Position numbers and translations under genes: made by a program. A model generated the notes under the pieces. The model was given only the letters and a program-made list of their open reading frames with translations, was not told where the DNA came from and searched no databases. DNA of 5,119 nucleotides from Bacteroidales bacterium H10. GTDB lineage: Bacteria; Bacteroidota; Bacteroidia; Bacteroidales; Muribaculaceae. Shown piece by piece: positions 1 to 5,119 of this stretch (positions are counted from its first letter, which is position 1; the number at the start of each line of letters is the position of its first letter). Location: assembly GCA_001701295.1 (NCBI GenBank), contig DAAV01000068.1, forward strand, positions 1-5,119. The letters run 5' to 3'.

Positions 1-660
1 GCTCTTGGCCTCGGCGATGAGAAATACCGTTTCCATGACCACGAGAAACTTGCCCATTATGCCAACGCGGCTACCGACATAGAGTTCCAGATGCCTTTCG
101 GATTCAAGGAAGTGGAGGGCATACATTCGCGCACGAATTTCGACCTGTCGCAGCATGAGAAATTCTCGGGCAAGAAGATCCAGTATTTCGATCCGGAACT
201 CAACGAGAGCTACGTCCCCTATGTCATCGAGACTTCCATCGGTGTGGACCGCATGTTCCTTTCGGTGCTCTGCTCCTGCTACGAGGCTCAGGACCTCGGC
301 AACGGCGACAGCCGGGTGGTACTGCACTTCCCCGCTCCGATCGCGCCGGTTAAATGCGCCGTGCTTCCTCTTGTCAAGAAAGACGGTCTGCCCGAGAAGG
401 CACGCGAGATACAACACCGCCTCCGCTTCGACTTCACATGCCAGTATGACGAGAAAGATTCGATCGGCAAGCGCTACCGCCGTCAGGACGCCATCGGAAC
501 GCCATACTGCATCACCGTCGACCACCAGACTCTCGAAGACAATACCGTAACGCTCCGCGAGCGCGACTCAATGGAACAGCGCCGTGTCAGCGTAGACGAA
601 CTTGAGAAGATCCTCGGTGAGGAGGTAAGCCTCAACAGTCTTCTCCGCAAGTTGTTGTAA
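1..660 (+). CDS. glyS: Glycyl-tRNA synthetase, alpha2 type, C-terminal part (5' end outside the window)
   Basis: This enzyme charges tRNA-Gly with glycine using ATP, in the cytoplasm. The frame is open from base 1, giving 219 residues before TAA, so the gene starts upstream of the window. Numbering from base 1, residues 37-49 (EVEGIHSRTNFDL) match the conserved glycine-site segment of single-chain GlyRS. Residues about 75-90 (VIETSIGVDR...) are class II motif 3, with its ATP-binding arginine at residue 84. From about residue 111 (PAPIAPVK) to the end lies the class II anticodon-binding domain, with the typical GTPYCITVD and TVTLRERDSMEQ segments. This is the undivided eukaryote/Thermus-like alpha2 enzyme, not the split glyQ/glyS alpha2beta2 form. 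The symbol follows common Bacteroidota usage (glyQS is also used). The gene ends 22 bases before the LemA gene. Identification is secure; only the N-terminal part is missing. Confidence 0.97.
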   Translation, partial: ALGLGDEKYRFHDHEKLAHYANAATDIEFQMPFGFKEVEGIHSRTNFDLSQHEKFSGKKIQYFDPELNESYVPYVIETSIGVDRMFLSVLCSCYEAQDLGNGDSRVVLHFPAPIAPVKCAVLPLVKKDGLPEKAREIQHRLRFDFTCQYDEKDSIGKRYRRQDAIGTPYCITVDHQTLEDNTVTLRERDSMEQRRVSVDELEKILGEEVSLNSLLRKLL

Positions 661-682
661 TGAAATAACAATACAAAAAACT

Positions 683-1270
683 ATGAAATTATTCAGAAAA
701 ATAGCCATGGCGATCACGGTTCTGGCAGCAACCTCCGGCCTGACATCGTGCAACTACAACAGTCTTGTAGAAAAACAGCAGGGCGTAGAGGAAGCCTGGG
801 CACAGGTAGAGAACCAGTATCAGCGTCGCGCCGACCTGATTCCGAATCTTGTCAACACCGTCAAGGGGTATTCGACACACGAGGAGGAAACCCTCACGAA
901 AGTAGTAGAGGCTCGCGCCAAAGCCACTTCGATAACCTTGGACGCCAAAGACCTGACAGAAGAGAATCTGGCCCGCTACCAACAGGCACAGAACGAACTG
1001 AGCGGCGCGCTCAAATCTCTGCTCGCCGTGACCGAGGCATATCCTGATCTGAAAGCCAACGAAAACTTTCTCAACCTTCAGGCCCAGCTCGAAGGCACTG
1101 AAAACCGTATAGCCACAGAGCGTAAACGCTACACCGAAAGCGTGCGCGAATACAACACGGCAATCAAGAAATTCCCGACCACCATCTATGCCGGCTGGTT
1201 CGGATTTGACGAGAAACCGCAGTTCAAGGCCGAGGCAGGTGCCGAGAAAGCCCCCGAGGTGAAATTTTAA
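683..1270 (+). CDS. lemA: LemA family lipoprotein
   Basis: A 195-residue LemA-family protein. LemA proteins are helical, envelope-associated proteins of poorly defined biochemical function. Residues 1-23 form a lipoprotein signal: K2/R5/K6, a hydrophobic stretch at 7-18, then lipobox L20-T21-S22-C23, so lipid anchoring at Cys23 is predicted. Family hallmarks follow: YNSLV at 25-29, the V-x-x-AWAQVE region at 35-43, and the signature RRADLIPNLVNTVKGY at 48-63. A long helical segment follows, with EGTENRIATERKRY at 137-150 and REYNTAIKKFP at 155-165. The end is charged and low in complexity. Length is normal for the family. There is no acidic run straight after Cys23, so nothing suggests export to the cell surface; a periplasm-facing lipoprotein is the simpler reading. 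The ATG is preceded by an A-rich stretch without a Shine-Dalgarno sequence, as is usual in Bacteroidota. A TPM-domain (YgcG-like) partner, often found beside lemA, is absent here. Confidence 0.93.
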   Translation: MKLFRKIAMAITVLAATSGLTSCNYNSLVEKQQGVEEAWAQVENQYQRRADLIPNLVNTVKGYSTHEEETLTKVVEARAKATSITLDAKDLTEENLARYQQAQNELSGALKSLLAVTEAYPDLKANENFLNLQAQLEGTENRIATERKRYTESVREYNTAIKKFPTTIYAGWFGFDEKPQFKAEAGAEKAPEVKF

Positions 1271-1287
1271 GATTCCAAAACTCTGAA

Positions 1288-1818
1288 ATGAATAAAAAAT
1301 ATCTGACGGCGATAGCCTGCGTGGCCATGATCGCTCCTCTTACGTCCTGTCTTAAAGGAGAATCGGACGATTATGAGGCGTGGCGCGAGCAGAACGACGC
1401 ATATATCGCCTCAATCGATACCAAAGAATATGAATTGGTGGTGCCTGACTGGGCACCACGCAATTCTGTGTACATAAAATGGCATAACGACCGTGCCCTG
1501 ACAGCCGACAACCTCGTGGCGATGTCCAATTCCACAGTCGAATTGAAATATGAAGTCGAGGATATCGAGGGGACCATGATCGACAATTCTTATTCCGCCT
1601 CAACCGGCGACAGCCTCTATGTGACACAGCCCAACAACACTGTAGTTGGATTCTGGATCGCACTGACCACCATGCATGTCGGAGATTCGGCTACACTCAT
1701 CATCCCGTATGCGTCAGGATACGGCGCCGGGATGAACAACAACGTACGTCCCTATACCAACCTGATATATCGGGTGAAGATCAAAGGCATACGGGCATAC
1801 GAGAAACCTAACACCTGA
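1288..1818 (+). CDS. FKBP-type peptidyl-prolyl cis-trans isomerase lipoprotein
   Basis: A 176-residue predicted lipoprotein with a C-terminal FKBP domain, the fold that catalyses cis-trans isomerisation of Xaa-Pro bonds during protein folding. The signal spans residues 1-21 with lipobox L18-T19-S20-C21. Residues 22-80 are a linker/N-terminal region I cannot assign, and the FKBP domain covers about 83-168. By hand alignment to human FKBP12, Tyr26 corresponds to Y88, Asp37 to D99, Val55/Ile56 to V119/V120, Tyr82 to Y145 (in SGYGAG) and Phe99 to Y161. Trp59 at the pocket floor is replaced by F122, and Phe36 by an aliphatic residue (I98). The pocket is therefore mostly kept but divergent, so activity is likely but not certain. 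Residues E25, D27 and D28 shortly after Cys21 give a mildly acidic patch that could be a weak surface-export signal. It lies 17 bases after lemA and 31 before the S9 peptidase gene. A non-catalytic FKBP-like fold is the main alternative. Confidence 0.85.
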   Translation: MNKKYLTAIACVAMIAPLTSCLKGESDDYEAWREQNDAYIASIDTKEYELVVPDWAPRNSVYIKWHNDRALTADNLVAMSNSTVELKYEVEDIEGTMIDNSYSASTGDSLYVTQPNNTVVGFWIALTTMHVGDSATLIIPYASGYGAGMNNNVRPYTNLIYRVKIKGIRAYEKPNT

Positions 1819-1849
1819 TTTTTCTTAAATTGTCACTTATCTTAACACC

Positions 1850-4384
1850 ATGAAAAGAACACCGTTCACGCTTCTCACCATGGGAGGGGCGATAGCCGCC
1901 ACAGCGTTGCTTGCGTCGGCCTATACAGTCAGAGAATATAAGATGGCAGTTCCGGAACCGCTCCACATCCCAGCCGTTCCCGACTCCGTGATGAAAGAGA
2001 ATCCTTTCAAGCCGGAGGACCTGCTGAAGGCCCGTACAAGTCTGCCTTATGAAGCCGCGGGATGGACAACGATCCTCTCAGACTCCACCGGGCGCATAGA
2101 GACCGGCGGTTTCGATGACAATGACCGTCCGGCCCTTCACACTTTCACCACCCGCCTGCGTGCCGAAAGATTCGCAAAAGGCAAGCTTGTGCTCAACACT
2201 CCGTCGCGCGCGGCAGTCAAAGTGAACGGAGACACCAAAATAACCAAAGCGACATGCGACACCGTATCGTCAGACACGGATACCGCGCTTGAGCTCGCTC
2301 CGGAAGCTGATTACGAGATCGTAGTCGACCTGTTGGGTATGCCCGGTGAGAAAGCTCCTTCTTTCAGCCTTGAGTTCGTGCCCGATGAGGATTTCAAAGA
2401 TGTAACTGTAAATTCATCTCCGGTTCTCCCCAAACGGGTCTCCCCTCTCACCACCATGACCGGGGAGCGTGTCACCTCTGTCTCTCTTTGCGACAACGGC
2501 AAGTATCTGATTACCGTATCACGCGAAACGATATCGGCCAAAGAGACAAAATGGCGCGCCGTACTGACCGAAACCGCAACAGGACGCGTATTGAGCGAAG
2601 ACATAAATTCCAAGGCCGTATGGATGTCCGGGAAAACGGCATTCTATTTCACATCCGAGCGTGACGGCGCCTATGACGTCTATCGCACGGAAGTACCCTC
2701 AATGACAACCGCCGTCATAGCGAAAGGCATTCCTGACGAGAACGTGACATTCTCTCCCGACGGCAAATATCTGTTTTACTACAAGGAAGTAGAGGCAGAC
2801 AAGGAATCCGGCCCGATGCACCGCTATCTGAGTCCGGACGACCGTATTCCCGGCGACCGTGACCGCAGCTATATAATGAGATACGATCTTTCAAGCCATG
2901 TATCCATACCTCTGACCTATGGCGGACAGACCACAAGCATATACAGCTTCACTCCCGACGGTTCAAAAATGCTCTATGGAGTGACGCGCCAGACTCCGGA
3001 GCGCTATCCGTTCTACAACACCACGCTCGTGCAGATGGATCTCAACACACTGAAATGTGACACCGTTGTCAGCAAATGTGAGGCATCTCTCAGCAACGCG
3101 GTCTATTCACCCGACGGGCAACAGCTCTTCATAGTGGCCGGGCCAAGCGCTTTTGACGGAATAGGAGCCAATTTCGCACCTCACGAGATCGGGAACGATT
3201 TTGACGGACAGGGCTACATTTACGACATAGCCACCCGGAAGGCCCGCGCCGTGACCCGCGACTTCGATCCGGCCGTTCTTTCGAGAGTGATATGGAACAA
3301 AGCTTCCGACAAGATATATTTCACCGCGGAAGAAGGGTTCTTCACCTATCTGTACGCGTTAGATCCCAAAAGCGGCAAGATATCGAGATTAGACACCGAG
3401 GTGCAGACCGTACGCGGATTCAGCATGGGTGACGACGAGAGTGCGAGTCTGGCATATTGCGGCGGCTCATTCACCAACGACGGCGCAGCATATCTTCTCA
3501 ACCTCAAGAACGGACGTTCCCGTCTTGTTGCCGATCCGCTGGCGGAGACGATCAAGGATGTGAAATTCGGTGATATGGAACCCTGGAAGTTCACGGCTGC
3601 CGACGGCACCGTGGTAGACGGCTGGATGTGCCTGCCCCCCGATTTCGACGCATCAAAAAAATATCCTCTCATAGTATATTATTATGGCGGCACCTCTCCA
3701 TCCAACGCCACATTCTATCATCTTTATTCCCCTCAGGTGTTCGCTTCACGCGACTATGTGGTCTATGTGCTCAATCCCAGCGGAACCACAGGCTACGGCC
3801 AGGAATACTCCGCCCGCCACGTGAACGCATGGGGCAAGCGCACAGCCGAAGAAATCATCGAAGGCACCAAGAAATTTTGCGCCGAGCACAAGTTTGTAGA
3901 TGACAAGAAGATAGGCTGCATCGGAGCAAGCTACGGAGGTTTCATGACACAGTATCTCCAGACGCTGACCGACATTTTCGCGGCCGCTGTGTCGCATGCC
4001 GGAATCTCAAACGTGACATCATACTGGGGAGAAGGCTACTGGGGCTATTCCTACAACAGCGTAGCAGCCGCCAAGAGCTATCCCTGGAGCGATCCCGAAC
4101 TGTACACCAAGCAGGGTTCTCTCTTCAATGCAGACAAGATACACACTCCGTTGCTGCTGCTGCACGGCACAGTCGACACAAACGTGCCCATCGGTGAGAG
4201 CATCCAGCTTTTCAACGCGCTCAGAATATTGGGCCGCGACGTCGAATTCATAACAGTGCAGCACGAGAATCATGTCATATCGGGATTTGACAACAAACTC
4301 GCATGGCAGAACACGATCATGGCCTGGTTTGCAAAGTATCTCCAGGATGACCCGCGGTGGTGGAACAGTCTGTATGGCAAATAA
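1850..4384 (+). CDS. Secreted S9 family serine peptidase (prolyl oligopeptidase clan, DPP4-like architecture)
   Basis: An 844-residue exported peptidase expected to cleave short peptides in the periplasm. Residues 1-24 form a cleavable signal peptide (K2/R3, hydrophobic 14-22, A22-S23-A24 before the cut, no lipobox Cys). Residues 34-58 are a Pro-rich linker, and about 95-190 look like an extra beta-rich region. A beta-propeller covers about 200-575, with PD40/TolB-type repeats FSPDGKYLFY (301-310), FTPDGSKMLY (367-376) and YSPDGQQLFI (419-428). The alpha/beta-hydrolase domain runs from about 575 to 840. The triad is S694 (GASYGG), D776 (HGTVDTNVP) and H808 (HENHV). Ser-Asp and Asp-His spacings of 82 and 32 residues closely match human DPP4 (78 and 32). 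Y612 in YYYGGT fits the oxyanion-hole tyrosine. The Glu-Glu N-terminus-binding motif of true DPP4 enzymes is not seen, so dipeptidyl peptidase specificity cannot be assigned. It is longer than typical bacterial members of roughly 650-750 residues. The gene appears intact. Confidence 0.93.
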   Translation: MKRTPFTLLTMGGAIAATALLASAYTVREYKMAVPEPLHIPAVPDSVMKENPFKPEDLLKARTSLPYEAAGWTTILSDSTGRIETGGFDDNDRPALHTFTTRLRAERFAKGKLVLNTPSRAAVKVNGDTKITKATCDTVSSDTDTALELAPEADYEIVVDLLGMPGEKAPSFSLEFVPDEDFKDVTVNSSPVLPKRVSPLTTMTGERVTSVSLCDNGKYLITVSRETISAKETKWRAVLTETATGRVLSEDINSKAVWMSGKTAFYFTSERDGAYDVYRTEVPSMTTAVIAKGIPDENVTFSPDGKYLFYYKEVEADKESGPMHRYLSPDDRIPGDRDRSYIMRYDLSSHVSIPLTYGGQTTSIYSFTPDGSKMLYGVTRQTPERYPFYNTTLVQMDLNTLKCDTVVSKCEASLSNAVYSPDGQQLFIVAGPSAFDGIGANFAPHEIGNDFDGQGYIYDIATRKARAVTRDFDPAVLSRVIWNKASDKIYFTAEEGFFTYLYALDPKSGKISRLDTEVQTVRGFSMGDDESASLAYCGGSFTNDGAAYLLNLKNGRSRLVADPLAETIKDVKFGDMEPWKFTAADGTVVDGWMCLPPDFDASKKYPLIVYYYGGTSPSNATFYHLYSPQVFASRDYVVYVLNPSGTTGYGQEYSARHVNAWGKRTAEEIIEGTKKFCAEHKFVDDKKIGCIGASYGGFMTQYLQTLTDIFAAAVSHAGISNVTSYWGEGYWGYSYNSVAAAKSYPWSDPELYTKQGSLFNADKIHTPLLLLHGTVDTNVPIGESIQLFNALRILGRDVEFITVQHENHVISGFDNKLAWQNTIMAWFAKYLQDDPRWWNSLYGK

Positions 4385-4416
4385 ACCGAAAAGGGATTCT
4401 ACCAGTTATTAGAGAT

Positions 4417-4788
4417 ATGGCAAAAAAAACAGGAATATTTCTGGCCTCTATCGTTGCCCTCATGTCGGCCTCCTGCAGTTCGAAAGGAGAGCAGGCGGAA
4501 GTCAAGGAAGAGGCAGCCCAGATAGAAGCGGCCCACATCGACGGGCGCGAGACAGCCCACGTCTTTATCAGCAGGCAATACAAAGACAGCCTCGAGCTGC
4601 AGCACCAGCTTGTGGAGTCAGGTTCGCGCAGATCGAAATATGATTCTTTGCCGCGATGCCTGGCGGCTTTTGACTCGGCATTCATATCTACAGTCAGAAC
4701 CGTACGTCCGGAAGTGGCCGAAGAGCTTCAGAAGATGCGTCCGGCGGCTATACGGGAAATGAACGAGAACAGAAATAAAGAGAAATGA
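4417..4788 (+). CDS. Small predicted lipoprotein of unknown function
   Basis: A 123-residue protein I cannot assign to a named family. Residues 1-20 form a lipoprotein signal: K3/K4, a hydrophobic stretch at 7-16, and a lipobox-like S17-A18-S19-C20. The mature part is charged and probably mostly helical, with an acidic N-terminal stretch (E25-E38), then DGRETAHVFI (42-51), YKDSLELQ (55-62), a basic SRRSKY (70-75), and AFDSAFISTVRTVRPEVAEEL (84-104), which reads like a conserved helical motif. The upstream in-frame ATG at 4357 is rejected as the start. It lies inside the S9 peptidase gene and would put 20 polar residues ahead of the signal, whereas 4417 places the lipobox correctly. The upstream gap from the peptidase gene is 32 bases. 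The stop codon overlaps the start of the TIGR02757 gene (ATGA), suggesting translational coupling. The coding call is firm; the function is unknown. Confidence 0.8.
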   Translation: MAKKTGIFLASIVALMSASCSSKGEQAEVKEEAAQIEAAHIDGRETAHVFISRQYKDSLELQHQLVESGSRRSKYDSLPRCLAAFDSAFISTVRTVRPEVAEELQKMRPAAIREMNENRNKEK

Positions 4789-5119
4789 TTGACCCAAGAA
4801 TTGCCTCGCTCCTCATGAGCGAGGCAGAACGTATAAACCGGCCTGAATTTATCGGCGAGGATCCAGTGCAGTTTCCTCGCCGTTTCAGCAGTCTGCAGGA
4901 CATAGAGATCACGGCTCTGCTCGTGGCCTCAATCTCCTGGGGAAAACGCACCATGATACTGCGCGACGCCGAACGTATGCTTGGCCTTATGGATTACCAG
5001 CCCTACCGGTTCATGATGGAACGCGGCTATGAGGCCCTTGACCCCGCACTCAACGTGCACCGCACCTTTTTCGCACGCCATCTGCAATGGTATCTGCGCG
5101 GTCTGAGAGAAATCTACAG
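4785..5119 (+). CDS. TIGR02757/DUF2400 family protein, N-terminal part (3' end outside the window)
   Basis: The frame is open from ATG 4785 to the window edge, giving 111 residues of a longer protein. I recognise the N-terminal pattern of TIGR02757 (DUF2400), a conserved family without an established function that is common in Bacteroidota. Matching segments are RINRPEFIGEDPVQFPRRF (16-34), QDIEITALLVASISWGKR (38-55), a region ending in LMDYQPYRFM (68-77), and NVHRTF (90-95). There is no signal peptide, so a cytoplasmic protein is expected, unlike the four exported products upstream. ATG 4785 is preferred to the in-frame ATG at 4815 because it sits in the ATGA overlap with the preceding lipoprotein gene and keeps the usual family lead before RINRPEF. 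A strong hairpin lies 17-41 bases downstream of the start. Family membership rests on remembered family patterns, not a search. Confidence 0.85.
   Translation, partial: MIDPRIASLLMSEAERINRPEFIGEDPVQFPRRFSSLQDIEITALLVASISWGKRTMILRDAERMLGLMDYQPYRFMMERGYEALDPALNVHRTFFARHLQWYLRGLREIY
4802..4826. repeat. Perfect 10-bp inverted repeat (hairpin) at the start of the TIGR02757 gene
   Basis: Bases 4802-4811 (TGCCTCGCTC) are the exact reverse complement of 4817-4826 (GAGCGAGGCA), leaving a 5-base loop, CTCAT. Seven of the ten pairs are G-C, so the stem should be stable in RNA and could also extrude in DNA. It starts 17 bases after the A of the ATG, within codons 6-14. There is no U-tract after it, so it is not a rho-independent terminator. 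It could slow ribosomes or tune expression relative to the overlapping lipoprotein gene, or it could be chance codon choice. The structure is certain; a role is not shown. Confidence 0.5.

Noticed and set aside
651..672. Weak hairpin over the glyS stop codon, considered as a terminator.
   Set aside because: The stem is A/U-rich with G-U pairs and is followed by an A-rich stretch rather than a U-tract, so it does not fit a rho-independent terminator.
1438..1459. Perfect 8-bp inverted repeat (GTGGTGCC / GGCACCAC, 6-base loop) inside the FKBP gene.
   Set aside because: A stem of this length with a short loop is expected about once by chance in 5 kb; it is in mid-gene with no U-tract and no link to a start or stop.
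1819..1849. A/T-rich gap before the S9 peptidase, considered as a promoter.
   Set aside because: No TAnnTTTG -7 element with an upstream TTTG at the right spacing; A/T-rich leaders are normal for Bacteroidota start regions.
2311..2613. Reverse-strand and alternative-frame open frames within the S9 gene, considered as nested genes.
   Set aside because: The + frame carries continuous domain signatures and the full triad; the overlapping frames show biased, low-complexity composition and no motif.
4357..4416. Upstream ATG giving the small lipoprotein 20 extra residues.
   Set aside because: It lies inside the peptidase gene and would bury the lipoprotein signal behind polar residues; the ATG at 4417 gives a normal signal.
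4748..4954. Reverse-strand open frame covering the end of the lipoprotein gene and the start of the TIGR02757 gene.
   Set aside because: It is antisense to two genes with recognisable features, has no family-like motif, and is the kind of shadow frame expected opposite GC-moderate coding sequence.

Overview
The window looks like ordinary chromosomal DNA from a Bacteroidota bacterium, most likely order Bacteroidales. Base composition is slightly GC-rich by eye, in the range of Muribaculaceae-type gut genomes, but the family is a guess. The evidence is the protein set: an alpha2-type (undivided) glycyl-tRNA synthetase, short lipoproteins with S-C lipoboxes, a large secreted S9 peptidase, and the start of a TIGR02757/DUF2400 protein. 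The A/T-rich start regions without Shine-Dalgarno sequences also fit. I see no mobile element, CRISPR array, tRNA, rRNA, phage gene or compositional break.

Layout, all on the + strand and nearly all coding: (1) 1-660, 3' end of glyS; (2) 683-1270, a LemA-family lipoprotein; (3) 1288-1818, a divergent FKBP-type peptidyl-prolyl isomerase lipoprotein; (4) 1850-4384, a secreted S9 (prolyl oligopeptidase clan) serine peptidase with an extra N-terminal region; (5) 4417-4788, a small lipoprotein of unknown function; (6) 4785-5119, the 5' part of a TIGR02757/DUF2400 gene that runs off the window. The last gene begins inside the stop codon of gene 5 (ATGA overlap). The other gaps are 17-32 bases. I found neither a clear Bacteroidota promoter (TTTG / TAnnTTTG) nor a rho-independent terminator in them, so the six genes may be one transcription unit, although that is inference.

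Working together: genes 2-5 all carry export signals (three lipoboxes and one cleavable signal peptide), so the centre of the window is a cell-envelope block between a translation enzyme and a cytoplasmic-looking protein of unknown function. A proline isomerase next to a peptidase of the prolyl oligopeptidase clan could act in the same compartment on unfolded or proline-containing peptides, but nothing here proves a shared pathway. No new defence or mobile system is visible. The items most worth a second look are a 10-bp perfect hairpin just inside the TIGR02757 gene, the unassigned N-terminal region of the S9 peptidase, and the coupled lipoprotein/TIGR02757 pair of unknown function.
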